Assembly (NCBI GenBank): GCA_016213945.1
Contig: JACQZF010000089.1
Span: forward strand, 1-52,778
DNA: 52,778 bases
Origin: Nitrospirota bacterium
GTDB taxonomy: Bacteria > Nitrospirota > Thermodesulfovibrionia > UBA6902
Direction of reading: 5' to 3'
Both the position numbers and the translations under genes were made by a program. Under the pieces are notes generated by a model that saw only the letters and a list, made by a program, of their open reading frames with translations, was not told the origin of the DNA and ran no database searches. This document shows positions 1 through 8,378 of the stretch, piece by piece; within the stretch, counting starts at the first letter, position 1, and each line of letters starts with the position of its first letter.

Positions 1-85
1 ACGTGTGAAGGGCTATAAGGAAATTCCAAAATTAGTGGCTGCCTTCAGGCAGAAAACTCTTGACGGAAAGGAGATGGCTGCTTAA
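1..85 (+). CDS. C-terminus of a probable IS transposase (partial, cut by window edge)
   Basis: The frame beginning at base 2 is open from the window edge and ends with TAA at 83-85, giving 27 residues that start RVKGYKEIPKL. A 'VKGY..(I/L)P.L..A' tail is common at the C-terminus of IS256/mutator-like transposases; that assignment is from memory and the fragment is very short. The stop lies 2 bases from the stop of the TIR-domain gene on the other strand. This is expected if the right end of an insertion sequence sits just inside that gene. The family is not certain. Confidence 0.4.
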   Translation, partial: RVKGYKEIPKLVAAFRQKTLDGKEMAA

Positions 86-87
86 AA

Positions 88-1293
88 TCATGAAGCCGAG
101 GTCCTTCCCACTTCAACGAAAGAAAGGGACAAGTTCGAAAATCTTGAATCTTTATCGTCGGGTTTAATATCAAGCATCCTTTCTGTAAATGCCAAATATT
201 TGTCATTATTATTCCCGATTGCAGCAATATCTCTTAATGCCCTTAAAAGTCTAAATTCCCAACCGTCAGGGTTAGGGATCAACGTTCGTACATTATTTAA
301 CAGCCAGTCTTCACTATTATTAGAACCATTTTTACATTTAGCCACTGCAGCATCACAATAACGATCAAGCTTGTCTTCAAGGCTTTGCGCATGCTCTGCA
401 GATGTTTCATATTGAACAGCAGCTTTATCATTGTCTTTATATTCCTCGTATGCTTTTCCTAAGTAATAAGAAATTTCACTCTTATTAGGATGTTTGTTGG
501 CCAGTGCTTTTAGTTCTTCTATGAATATTCCCTTACCGTGCAATCTTCGGAAATAGTATTTTAAGGCCTCAAAAGAAGCTTTGTTAGAGTCTTTTTGTCC
601 TTCTTCTGAATCGTTATATGCCTTAATTATTTTCTGTTCCTGCTCTTTATCATCTTTTCTAATAGCTCGAAACAGTGCAAAATCATAATCATTTTTTCCC
701 CAAGCAGCAGAAGGTTCTACTTTCTCCTCTTTCCCTTGCTGAATTGACTCAATTTCTGTTTTTTCAGATGATTCCGATTGAGAAGCTTTGATCAATGTCT
801 CCTTTGGTGAAAGTGCTGTTAACATCTCAATTATTTTATTAAAGGATTTTGATGGCTCGTTACGTTTAAAAAGAATATATTCTAAATCTCCTTGGAGTCC
901 TCCAGGTTTTCTTAACCCCTCTTCAAGTAAAATAATTTTCTCCATTTTCTTCCCAACAGCAACTCCTATTTCTTGAATAATCCAGTCAGATGTTTTCCAA
1001 TTAAAAGCATCTTTTTTTGCTTTCAAAATTGTCTTATTTAGCCATGATTCTTTTAGATTCTTTGGATCTATGACCTGTTCCTTTGCCGTACATATTGCAA
1101 TAAACAGATTTTTATCTTCCATTAATCTTAATACTTTCTCAGAAAGAATCTTTGGAGCAGCAGGCTCAGCATGATCCCATGTGAATCCGAGCCCCATCCT
1201 TTGAACTCGATCAAAAAAATCAAGGAACTCACGAACTACATCTTTATCATTATCTGTAAAGCTATGACCTACAAAGGCTCTTAGATTACTCAT
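88..1293 (-). CDS. TIR-like domain protein with helical repeat tail, probably truncated
   Basis: 401 aa. The N-terminus (about 1-145) looks like a TIR-type fold: a first strand RAFVGHSF as in TIR box 1, and an SDWIIQE segment at 102-108 that matches the 'S.W...E' region holding the catalytic Glu of TIR NADases. A charged, Gln/Glu-rich linker follows (about 165-200), then a TPR-like helical region (about 215-385). Prokaryotic TIR proteins are often NAD-cleaving defence effectors; that role is inferred here. The ATG has a GGAG ribosome site 6 bases upstream. The gene is visibly AT-rich against its neighbours, which suggests transfer. The last dozen residues break the TPR pattern and run into the presumed IS end, so the natural C-terminus is probably lost. 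Confidence 0.7.
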   Translation of the reverse strand: MSNLRAFVGHSFTDNDKDVVREFLDFFDRVQRMGLGFTWDHAEPAAPKILSEKVLRLMEDKNLFIAICTAKEQVIDPKNLKESWLNKTILKAKKDAFNWKTSDWIIQEIGVAVGKKMEKIILLEEGLRKPGGLQGDLEYILFKRNEPSKSFNKIIEMLTALSPKETLIKASQSESSEKTEIESIQQGKEEKVEPSAAWGKNDYDFALFRAIRKDDKEQEQKIIKAYNDSEEGQKDSNKASFEALKYYFRRLHGKGIFIEELKALANKHPNKSEISYYLGKAYEEYKDNDKAAVQYETSAEHAQSLEDKLDRYCDAAVAKCKNGSNNSEDWLLNNVRTLIPNPDGWEFRLLRALRDIAAIGNNNDKYLAFTERMLDIKPDDKDSRFSNLSLSFVEVGRTSAS

Positions 1294-1317
1294 GCTATCT
1301 CCTACAACTTTATTGCG

Positions 1318-1479
1318 TTAGGTATTTCTCATAGTGTTATAGTTTTTCTCCTGCTCTACAAGCCTCCCCGAAAACGCCTTCTTCAGTATCGACTGCCGCA
1401 AGCGTTCAGCGTGTTTGAGATTGGTAATAAGCTTCTCATCAATAACTTCACATGCTTTGTCTTCGGGTTTGTTCAGCAT
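1318..1479 (-). pseudogene. HsdS C-terminal remnant (type I restriction specificity subunit)
   Basis: A 53-codon open frame, ATG at 1477-1479 and TAA at 1318-1320. Its middle reads AERLRQSILKKAFSGRLVEQ, the hallmark end of type I restriction-modification specificity subunits (the last conserved helix plus 'AF.G.LV'). Full HsdS proteins are about 400 aa, so only the distal part remains. A GGGGG run precedes the ATG, so the fragment might still be translated. It lies 24 bases upstream of the TIR gene in the same direction. Together they look like the leftover of a defence island. Confidence 0.65.
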
Positions 1480-1570
1480 TTCCCCCTTAAAACTTAATCG
1501 CTTAATTTTAGTTCAACTCCCAGAGAAACAGCAAGACGATAATAGTGCAGAAGCGCAAAAGAACAGAAAC

Positions 1571-1606
1571 CAAAAGAACGAAATCGCGTAAGGCTGAAAG
1601 CGCGAT
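1571..1606 (-). terminator. Possible terminator after dnaJ
   Basis: ATCGCG at 1583-1588 pairs with CGCGAT at 1601-1606. In the minus direction the hairpin is followed by a T-rich stretch with interruptions. It lies 27 bases past the dnaJ stop. The stem is only 6 bp, so this is tentative. Confidence 0.3.
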
Positions 1607-1632
1607 GGGGTAAAGGATTAAGCGGATAGTAG

Positions 1633-2757
1633 CTACTTCGCCTGTTCTTTATGATTGAACAGGTCTTTGACTTTGTCCATGAAGCCTTTTGAGGTGTCTT
1701 CTCCGCTTAGCCTGGAGAACTCCATGAGCAGCTCTTTCTGCCTGGGGGTGAGTTTCTTGGGGACGTCAATGAAGACGGTTATATACTGATTGCCTTTGCC
1801 GTACCCGCCGAGCTTGGGAGCGCCTTTGCCCTTCAGATGAAAGACCGTGCCTGAAGGCGTGCCTGCGGGGATTTTAACTGAAGCGGACCCGTCCATTGTC
1901 GGCACTTCGATCTCAGAGCCGAGGGCCGCCTGGACAAAAGAGATAGGAACTTCGCAGAGGAGGTCGTTGCCTTTTCTTTTGAAGAAGGGATGCGGGGTGA
2001 CATTGAGGATCACATATAAATCACCGGACGGGCCTCCGTAGTATCCTGCCTCTCCTTCGCCTGAAACCTTCAGCCTGATGCCGGTATCAACTCCGGCTGG
2101 TATTTTCAGCGATATGGAGCGCTCTCTTCTAACCTTGCCCTGGCCTTTGCACTTGGCGCAAGGGTCAGTGATGATCTTGCCGTGGCCTCCGCACTTGCCG
2201 CAGGTCTTTGAGATCGTGAAAAAGCCCTGCTGCATCCTCATCTGCCCTGTGCCTTTGCAGTTCGGGCAGACAGCAGGCCCTTTGCCCGGCCTTGAACCGG
2301 TGCCTTCACATTCAGGGCAGTTTTCCCATCTTGGGATCTTTATCTCTTTTTCCACTCCGAAGATCGATTCCCTGAGCGCTATTTCAAGGTCGTAACGCAG
2401 GTCCTGCCCTTTTGTCGGGCGCGACTTTCTTCTCCCCGTGAACTCGCCGAATATGTCTCCAAAGACATCTCCAAAGATGTCCCCGAAATTTGAAGAAGAG
2501 AAGCCGCCGAATCCAGCGCCGAAATCAAAGCCCGCGCCCGCGCCTTCAGATGTGCCGAACCTGTCGTAGTTGGAACGCTTCTCGGCATCGCTCAGGCACG
2601 AATAGGCCTCGTTTATCTCTTTGAATTTGTCCTCGGCTGCCTTGTCTCCGGGATTTATGTCGGGATGGAATTTTAACGCAAGCTGCCGGTATGCCTTTTT
2701 AAGATCGGCATCCGTCGCGTCTTTATCTACGCCAAGTGTCTGGTAATAGTCTTTCAT
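1633..2757 (-). CDS. dnaJ: Chaperone DnaJ (Hsp40)
   Basis: 374 aa from the ATG at 2755-2757; an in-frame upstream codon exists, but MKDYYQ is the normal DnaJ start. It is the co-chaperone that delivers unfolded proteins to DnaK and stimulates its ATPase. Visible parts: J-domain with HPD at residues 31-33, a Gly/Phe-rich linker (about 70-110), four CxxCxGxG zinc-binding repeats ([32 protein letters not shown]), then the substrate-binding C-terminal domains. It is the last gene of the hrcA operon. Oddly, no ribosome site is visible: the gap to dnaK is filled by an inverted-repeat element that ends about 10 bases before the ATG. Confidence 0.97.
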   Translation of the reverse strand: MKDYYQTLGVDKDATDADLKKAYRQLALKFHPDINPGDKAAEDKFKEINEAYSCLSDAEKRSNYDRFGTSEGAGAGFDFGAGFGGFSSSNFGDIFGDVFGDIFGEFTGRRKSRPTKGQDLRYDLEIALRESIFGVEKEIKIPRWENCPECEGTGSRPGKGPAVCPNCKGTGQMRMQQGFFTISKTCGKCGGHGKIITDPCAKCKGQGKVRRERSISLKIPAGVDTGIRLKVSGEGEAGYYGGPSGDLYVILNVTPHPFFKRKGNDLLCEVPISFVQAALGSEIEVPTMDGSASVKIPAGTPSGTVFHLKGKGAPKLGGYGKGNQYITVFIDVPKKLTPRQKELLMEFSRLSGEDTSKGFMDKVKDLFNHKEQAK

Positions 2758-2847
2758 TTTAGCTGTCAGCAATTAGCTGTCAGCGGTCAGCTTTATTTTG
2801 CATAAATATAACTTACTGCTAATCGCTGACAGCTAACCGCTAATTGT
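2758..2847. repeat. AGCTGTCAGC-type inverted repeat between dnaK and dnaJ
   Basis: The dnaK-dnaJ gap consists of copies of AGCTGTCAGC on the left and GCTGACAGCT on the right, around a short AT-rich centre (about 2800-2815). The same word family recurs at 30688-30778 and 43150-43186. It can fold into a long hairpin in the mRNA just before the dnaJ start. Confidence 0.75.
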
Positions 2848-4767
2848 TTAACTTTCTTTCTTGTCCGTTTCTTCAAATTCGGCTTCGACAACGTCCTCTT
2901 TTTCTTTCTGTCCGCCGTCTGAAGTTGAAGCGCCTGCACCTGCCTGCTGCGCTCCAGCTCCTTGTGATTTGTACATTTCTTCGGCGATCTTGTGCGACGC
3001 TGTTGTCAACTCCTCAGTTGCCTTCTTAAGCTCATCAGGGTCGGTTGCGGTGTCCTTTGCCTTTTTGCATTTTACAAGCGCCTCTTCTATTTTCTGCTTG
3101 TCAGCAAGAGATACCTTGTCGCCATAATCCTTCAAAGATTTTTCAACCGTGTATATGAGCGTGTCAGCCTCATTTCTCGCCTCTGCAAGCTGACGCTTCC
3201 TGTGGTCTTCCGCGGCGTGGGCTTCTGCGTCGCCTGTTGTCCTCTTTATTTCTTCTTCGCTTAAACCACTTGACGCGGTTATCCTGATGGACTGCTCTTT
3301 TCCGGTGCCCTTGTCTTTTGCGGACACATGAAGAATGCCGTTTGCGTCAATGTCAAAGGTGACTTCAATCTGAGGGACCCCCCTTGGCGCCGGCGGGATG
3401 CCGACGAGTTCAAAATTACCAAGGAGCTTGTTGTCCGCGGCCATTTCCCTTTCGCCCTGGCATATCTTGATTGTCACAGCCGGTTGATTATCGGATGCTG
3501 TGGAAAATACCTGGCTCTTTTTTGTAGGGATCGTTGTGTTGCGTTCAATGAGTTTGGTAAATATTCCGCCGAGGGTTTCAATGCCCAGAGAAAGCGGAGT
3601 GACGTCAAGAAGGAGCACGTCTTTGACCTCGCCCTTCAGAACGCCTGCCTGGATCGCTGCGCCCGCGGCAACTACTTCATCAGGGTTAACTTCCTTTGAA
3701 GGCTCTTTGCCGAAGAACTCCTTAACCACCTGCACGACCTTCGGCGTCCTCGTCTGTCCGCCGACAAGTATTACTTCATCAATGTCCTTTGCGCTCAATC
3801 CGGCATCGGCAAGCGCGCGTTTGCACGGCTCAACGGTCCTTTGGATCAGGTCATCAACAAGCTGTTCAAACTGTGCACGAGACAGTTTCTTTACCAGATG
3901 CTTGGGACCTGTTGCATCCGCTGTGATAAAAGGCAGATTGATCTCAGTCTCCATCGCGGATGATAATTCTATCTTTGCCTTCTCAGCGCTTTCCTTTAAT
4001 CTCTGAAGCGCCATCTTGTCATTGCGGAGGTCAATGAAAGAATCTTTCTTGAATTCAGTAACAAGCCAGTCCATTATCTTGATGTCAAAATCATCTCCGC
4101 CAAGATAAGTGTCGCCGTTTGTTGATTTTACCTCAACAACGCCTTCGCCTATTTCCAGTATTGATACGTCGAAAGTGCCGCCGCCGAGATCATAAACGGC
4201 GATCTTCTCTTCCTTCTTTTTGTCCATTCCGTATGCGAGAGACGCGGCGGTCGGCTCGTTGATAATTCTAAGTACGTTCAGTCCCGCGATCCTGCCTGCG
4301 TCCTTTGTGGCCTGGCGCTGGCTGTCGTCAAAATACGCGGGCACGGTTATGACCGCGTCAGTGACAGGCTCGCCTAAATAATCTTCCGCAGCCTGTTTTA
4401 ATTTCTGCAGGATCATGGCGGAGATCTCAGGAGGCGAATAAGTCTTGCCGTGCGCCTCAACATGGGCGTCTCCGTTTGGCGCGCTGACTATTTTGTAAGG
4501 AAGCTTTTTCTTTGCCTCATCAGCCTCTCTTGAATTGGACTTCCTCCCCATCAATCTCTTTATGGAGAAGATTGTATTCTCAGGGTTTGTGATCGCCTGC
4601 CTTTTTGCGACCTGCCCGACAAGTCTCTCTCCTTTATCAGTGAAAGCCACAACAGAGGGCGTTGTCCTTGTGCCCTCCTGATTGGCGATGATGGTTGGTT
4701 CTCCGCCCTGCATTACAGCGACTACCGAGTTGGTAGTTCCAAGGTCTATTCCAACTACTTTTCCCAT
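2848..4767 (-). CDS. dnaK: Chaperone DnaK (Hsp70)
   Basis: 639 aa, full family length. It is an ATP-dependent foldase and holdase of the cytoplasm. The N-terminus carries the phosphate-1 motif GIDLGTTNS. Further on are the phosphate-2 motif [10 protein letters not shown], the adenosine motif VGGQTRTP and the substrate-binding domain. The C-terminal lid ends in an acidic tail ([14 protein letters not shown]) after a Gly/Ala-rich linker, as in other bacterial DnaK proteins. It lies between grpE and dnaJ and is co-transcribed with them from the CIRCE-controlled promoter before hrcA. An AGGAGG ribosome site precedes the ATG. The call is secure. Confidence 0.99.
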   Translation of the reverse strand: MGKVVGIDLGTTNSVVAVMQGGEPTIIANQEGTRTTPSVVAFTDKGERLVGQVAKRQAITNPENTIFSIKRLMGRKSNSREADEAKKKLPYKIVSAPNGDAHVEAHGKTYSPPEISAMILQKLKQAAEDYLGEPVTDAVITVPAYFDDSQRQATKDAGRIAGLNVLRIINEPTAASLAYGMDKKKEEKIAVYDLGGGTFDVSILEIGEGVVEVKSTNGDTYLGGDDFDIKIMDWLVTEFKKDSFIDLRNDKMALQRLKESAEKAKIELSSAMETEINLPFITADATGPKHLVKKLSRAQFEQLVDDLIQRTVEPCKRALADAGLSAKDIDEVILVGGQTRTPKVVQVVKEFFGKEPSKEVNPDEVVAAGAAIQAGVLKGEVKDVLLLDVTPLSLGIETLGGIFTKLIERNTTIPTKKSQVFSTASDNQPAVTIKICQGEREMAADNKLLGNFELVGIPPAPRGVPQIEVTFDIDANGILHVSAKDKGTGKEQSIRITASSGLSEEEIKRTTGDAEAHAAEDHRKRQLAEARNEADTLIYTVEKSLKDYGDKVSLADKQKIEEALVKCKKAKDTATDPDELKKATEELTTASHKIAEEMYKSQGAGAQQAGAGASTSDGGQKEKEDVVEAEFEETDKKES

Positions 4768-4809
4768 AAATCTATTCCTCCTGTTTAAATCTGTTTTCTG
4801 AGTTTGATA

Positions 4810-5376
4810 TTAGTTCTCTTCTGTTGTAACGGCCTGGTCCTGTGAGACGCCTGCCTGTGCAGCGGACGGTTTCTTCGCAACGCCGACGAGCGTCGCCCTT
4901 AAGACCCTGTCCTTAAACATGTACCCTTTTCTGAATTCCTTGACCACGGTGTTTTCCGCTGCGTCTCCTGCTTCCACCTGTGCCATTGCGTGGTGGACAT
5001 TTGGATCAAAGGGTTTATTCAGTGCGTCAATGCCGGTCAGGCCGTATTTTTCAAATGTGGTTTTTATTTCCTTCAAAGTTAATTGTACCCCTTCAGCGAG
5101 CGGGCCTGATGATTCGTTACCGGAGGTATGCTGAAGCGCAAGCTCCAGATGATCGAGAACGGTAAGGAGGTCTTTCAGAAGACTTTCATTGGCGTACTTA
5201 AGCTGATCTTCTTTTTGCCTTGCAGCAAACCTCTTGTAGTTTTCAAATTCAGCGTAAAGCCTGACGTATTTATCGCCGGCCTCAGACAGGGATTTTTTTA
5301 ATGCCTCGATATCTTCAATGTCGCTGCCGGTTGTCTGTTCCGGCTCTGTTGGTTCTGTATTTTGGTTCTCAGCCAT
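4810..5376 (-). CDS. grpE: Nucleotide exchange factor GrpE
   Basis: 188 aa from the ATG at 5374-5376; a TTG one codon earlier is also possible. It releases ADP from DnaK to restart the folding cycle. An acidic disordered N-terminus is followed by the long dimerising helix (about 20-85), the conserved LLTVLDHLE(L/R)AL segment, and the beta-domain with the FDPNVHHAMAQVE signature and VLR..LV.V. The AAGGAG ribosome site overlaps the hrcA stop codon, so translation of the two genes is probably coupled. Confidence 0.97.
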   Translation of the reverse strand: MAENQNTEPTEPEQTTGSDIEDIEALKKSLSEAGDKYVRLYAEFENYKRFAARQKEDQLKYANESLLKDLLTVLDHLELALQHTSGNESSGPLAEGVQLTLKEIKTTFEKYGLTGIDALNKPFDPNVHHAMAQVEAGDAAENTVVKEFRKGYMFKDRVLRATLVGVAKKPSAAQAGVSQDQAVTTEEN

Positions 5377-5390
5377 CAATGCGATGCTCC

Positions 5391-6425
5391 TTAGATTTCG
5401 GTCAATATCCTTGTTAATGCCCTGGCGGTATGGTCTACCATCGGGATCAATTTTTTATAGTTCATCCTTGTCGGGCCTATTATTCCGATGGCCCCGTTGG
5501 CCTGCTTTCCGTCCTTGTATGTGGAAATTACCAGGCTCAGCTCCCTCAATGAAGGGATAATATGTTCCATTCCCACGAATACCTGAGTGCCTTGAGAGCC
5601 GCTCATTTGATGAAGTAATTTTAGCATAAATTGTTTGTCTTCAATAGCTCTGAGGATTTCCTTTATCTGCTTCATTGTCGCGAAGTCCGGGAGGTTGGAC
5701 GCGCCGGAAAGCATGTTCAGGGTGAGATCTTCAGTCTCTGACGTAAATACCTCTCTGCAGAGCGCGATCAGATTGGCGATCAACCGGTCGCAGGCCGCTT
5801 TGTCCAGGTGAAGCTGGCCGGTTATCTCCTCCCTTATTATTTTTATAGTCAATCCATGAAATTTGCCGTTCAGGTAACTGGACGCGTTATCAAGCTGTTT
5901 CTGTGAATATGTCCTGTCGAGCTCGATGATCTTGTTGCTGATCATCCCCTCTTCAGACACCAGGACGGCCAAGACCTTTCTGTCTTCATACTTGATGAAC
6001 TTGATGTGCTTAAGAACAATGTCCTCTGTCTTCGGCGGGATCGCAAGCGCGAGATAATGTGAAAATAAAGAAAGGGTATTTGCCGCTTCCTTTACGATCT
6101 TGCCGTTGTCCTTTTCCGTAAGCATGAGTTTGCCTGACAACTCGTCAGAAAGCTCCGAATTACCTGCCAATGTCTGTTCTTCTAAAAGTGTGCTCACAAA
6201 AAACCTGTATCCTTTTTCAGTCGGCACCCTTCCGGCGGAGGTGTGGGGTTGAGAAATATAGCCCAACTCTTCCAATTTCGCCATCGTATTTCGAATGGTA
6301 GCGGAGGACAAGCCGACTGAGAACTTTTGGGTTATAAAGAACGAGCCTATCGGGATGTTAAGGTCGATGTGGCTTTGAATTATTGCACAGAGTATTTTTT
6401 TACGTCTTTCATCAAGGGTTTCCAT
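5391..6425 (-). CDS. hrcA: Heat-inducible transcription repressor HrcA
   Basis: 344 aa. It binds CIRCE operators and represses the groE/dnaK heat-shock genes; its folding depends on GroEL. The N-terminal winged helix (about 1-75) holds the typical run SSATIRNTMAKLEELGYI, followed by QPHTSAGRVPTEKGYR. The rest is the GAF-like and dimerisation region ending with the conserved GIIGP.RM.Y segment. It is the first gene of hrcA-grpE-dnaK-dnaJ. A CIRCE element starts 6 bases before its own ATG, so it controls itself. No strong ribosome site is visible because the operator occupies that space. Confidence 0.98.
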   Translation of the reverse strand: METLDERRKKILCAIIQSHIDLNIPIGSFFITQKFSVGLSSATIRNTMAKLEELGYISQPHTSAGRVPTEKGYRFFVSTLLEEQTLAGNSELSDELSGKLMLTEKDNGKIVKEAANTLSLFSHYLALAIPPKTEDIVLKHIKFIKYEDRKVLAVLVSEEGMISNKIIELDRTYSQKQLDNASSYLNGKFHGLTIKIIREEITGQLHLDKAACDRLIANLIALCREVFTSETEDLTLNMLSGASNLPDFATMKQIKEILRAIEDKQFMLKLLHQMSGSQGTQVFVGMEHIIPSLRELSLVISTYKDGKQANGAIGIIGPTRMNYKKLIPMVDHTARALTRILTEI

Positions 6426-6431
6426 CTTTGG

Positions 6432-6458
6432 TTAGCACTCTTAAGCGTTGAGTGCTAT
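6432..6458. promoter_or_regulatory. CIRCE operator (HrcA binding site)
   Basis: TTAGCACTC, 9 bases, GAGTGCTAT: this matches the CIRCE consensus (TTAGCACTC-N9-GAGTGCTAA) at 17 of 18 arm positions. It lies downstream of the -10 box and ends 6 bases before the hrcA ATG, so it would cover the transcription start and the ribosome-loading region. Confidence 0.96.
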
Positions 6459-6459
6459 T

Positions 6460-6489
6460 AATATAGCAACAATAATTATTGTGTGTCAA
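6460..6489 (-). promoter_or_regulatory. Sigma-70 promoter of the hrcA operon
   Basis: On the minus strand, TTGACA (6484-6489) and TATATT (6460-6465) are separated by 18 bases. The predicted start falls inside the CIRCE element, as is usual for HrcA-controlled operons. Confidence 0.8.
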
Positions 6490-6553
6490 GGATTAGGCCT
6501 GCGGTTATAACTTAACGTAATTAAAAGAAATCCGAATTCCTGATATGTTGATC

Positions 6554-6691
6554 AACCACGGAGGCACAGAGACACGGAGAAAGAAATCCACAGATTTCGC
6601 AGATGACTCAGATTGAAAAAAAGCTTTCTAATAAATCTCTGAAAATCTGCGTAATATGTGGACGAATATTATTCTCTGTGCCTCCGTGGTT
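6554..6691. repeat. Nested inverted repeat (CCACGGAGGCACAGAG family)
   Basis: AACCACGGAGGCACAGAG at 6554-6571 is mirrored exactly by CTCTGTGCCTCCGTGGTT at 6674-6691. Inside it, a second pair (ATCCACAGATTTCGCAGA near 6587-6604 and TCTGCGTAATATGTGGA near 6646-6662) forms an inner imperfect stem. This is a palindromic interspersed element filling most of the 302-base gap between hrcA and the lipid kinase gene. Beyond this element, the CIRCE site and the promoter, I see nothing else in the gap. Confidence 0.85.
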
Positions 6692-6727
6692 AATAAAAGT
6701 TGAGACACGAACGAAAGATATGATCGC

Positions 6728-7600
6728 TTACCAGACAAAATTAAGCGCATCCTTCACGACGTCTATCTTTGCGGGCAGTGTCCCGAAGTAGTCGCCGTCT
6801 ATCTGAATATGGACTTCGCCGCCGGAGGTGAGTTCGAGTCCGGAAGTTTTCTGGCATAAGACATCTTTGAATTTCAAATGCCTTCCGCTGATAACGCCGA
6901 TGATAAACCTCAAGAGGTCTTTTCTTGTTTTGCCTTTGAATATGCATACCTCAAGAAGTGGTTCGATGATGGATGCATGTGGAGTAATTGAAAATTGTCC
7001 GCCGTAATTCTTCGCATTGCCTGCGACAACCGTATAGCCGGTAAATTCATTCTCAGGGGTTTTAATATTTATGAGCGGAGGACCATATTGTGTTAAGACC
7101 TTAAACCCTGAAACGACATGCGCGGCCTTGCCTGAGATTTTTTTTATCAGGTTATTTTTAACGCCCAATACAGCTTCTGCGTCAAAACCGATCCCTGCCA
7201 TTGACGCAAAATACCGGCCGTTGATCCTTCCAAGACAGATATTTCGAGCAGTGCCGGTCAGCGCGAGCTCGACAGCTTTTTCAATGTCTTCAGGAATGAG
7301 GAGTTCTTTTGCAAGGACATTTGTAGTCCCAAGCGGAATAAGGGCCAGGGGAACATTTGCCGGATCTGTGTTCTCCGGGGAAAGGACTCCGTTGATCACT
7401 TCATTCAATGTGCCGTCGCCTCCGACGGTTATGATGCGGTCAACGCCGGAGAGACTTTTTGCGAATTGAAAGGCGTCTCCCTTTTTTTCGGTAATGAAGG
7501 GGGTGAGAGATGCCCTTTGCTTTAACAGCCTCTCAATTTTATCTATTGACCTGTAAGCCCTGTTACCGGCTATGGGATTTACGATGAGACTTACGTTCAA
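6728..7600 (-). CDS. Diacylglycerol/lipid kinase family protein (YegS/DagK-like)
   Basis: 290 aa. It probably phosphorylates a lipid alcohol such as diacylglycerol at the membrane. The N-terminal half has the NAD-kinase-like fold with the VNPIAG start and the nucleotide-binding motif GGDGTLNEVINGV (about 60-72). ALIPLGTTNVLAKEL follows, as in DagK/YegS/BmrU proteins. The C-terminal beta-sandwich ends in the QIDGDYFGT.P segment found in soluble bacterial lipid kinases. Its start overlaps the end of bioW by 38 bases, so the two are likely co-transcribed. The exact substrate is not evident. Confidence 0.9.
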   Translation of the reverse strand: MNVSLIVNPIAGNRAYRSIDKIERLLKQRASLTPFITEKKGDAFQFAKSLSGVDRIITVGGDGTLNEVINGVLSPENTDPANVPLALIPLGTTNVLAKELLIPEDIEKAVELALTGTARNICLGRINGRYFASMAGIGFDAEAVLGVKNNLIKKISGKAAHVVSGFKVLTQYGPPLINIKTPENEFTGYTVVAGNAKNYGGQFSITPHASIIEPLLEVCIFKGKTRKDLLRFIIGVISGRHLKFKDVLCQKTSGLELTSGGEVHIQIDGDYFGTLPAKIDVVKDALNFVW

Positions 7601-8378
7601 GGATTTCCTTTAAGGTTAAGGTACCCTCGCAGGGTTTGATGTTGTCGATCAGGACAGGCGTTGTCTGGAGGTATTTAATAAGCTCCTTCACTTCCCCGCC
7701 TGTAATAAAGAACGCCCTGCCTCCATACGGCAGGCCCCTCTTTTTTATGTGCGGAAGCCGGATGTATCCGAAGCTGCGGGAGGCAATATAACCTGTCGTA
7801 TAATTCGGGTCATCGGATATGCACAGCTCCCCAAGCACCATCGGATATTTGTGGACCTTGCTTGCTAAAATAAGGGCCTCTTGAACGGTGTCATTTTTGA
7901 GGCCGAGTTTGGCCAACTGTTTTGAAAGCACTGCATCCGCATTCTTTGTGATGCCCATCCGCGTGACCCGCACCCCGCGCAAAAGGTCCGGCTCAAGCCT
8001 TACTCCTTCGATGTCCATTAACATCGCCCCCCTCATCGTGATGCCGATGTTAAGGGACGTGAAGGCCTCCTCAATCGCCCTTTCGGTAATTCCGATAGTC
8101 GAGAGGATCTTGAACACAGCTTTCCTGACCGCTTCAGTATTTTTTGTATTTAATGTGCAAAGCGGCAGGGAAGATATCTTGCGCGGTTTTTCTTTAAGCT
8201 CCTCTACGGCAAGGCGTATTTCATCCGCCTTGCCTTTGTCATGCGTCAAGGCCCTTTCAGTGTATTCTTTGACGACATTGATGATATCGTCCTTTTCATA
8301 GATCCCCTCGGCGCCTGAAACATGGACACTGTTTTTAGACGCCCTCATCCTTACGCTGTAGTGAATGTGTTTTGACAT
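7563..8378 (-). CDS. bioW: 6-carboxyhexanoate-CoA ligase (pimeloyl-CoA synthetase) BioW
   Basis: 271 aa. It activates pimelate with ATP and CoA to pimeloyl-CoA, the first dedicated step of one biotin route. The N-terminus YSVRMRAS and the SGAEGIYE segment, a central run ending GV(R)VTRMGI, and the C-terminal GGRAFFI with PVLID are typical of BioW. Length fits the family (about 250 aa). It starts in a TAATG overlap with the bioB stop, which supports a biotin operon. No bioF, bioA or bioD is present in the window. The use of BioW implies this organism need not rely on BioC/BioH here; that is inference. Confidence 0.93.
   Translation of the reverse strand: MSKHIHYSVRMRASKNSVHVSGAEGIYEKDDIINVVKEYTERALTHDKGKADEIRLAVEELKEKPRKISSLPLCTLNTKNTEAVRKAVFKILSTIGITERAIEEAFTSLNIGITMRGAMLMDIEGVRLEPDLLRGVRVTRMGITKNADAVLSKQLAKLGLKNDTVQEALILASKVHKYPMVLGELCISDDPNYTTGYIASRSFGYIRLPHIKKRGLPYGGRAFFITGGEVKELIKYLQTTPVLIDNIKPCEGTLTLKEILERKSHRKSHSR

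Noticed and set aside
2078-2395. 105-aa open frame on the strand opposite dnaJ
   Set aside because: Shadow of the Cys/Gly-rich zinc domain of dnaJ; no start signals or protein-like motifs. The many other long antisense frames opposite dnaK, asnS, the ATPase and the cytochromes were rejected for the same reason.
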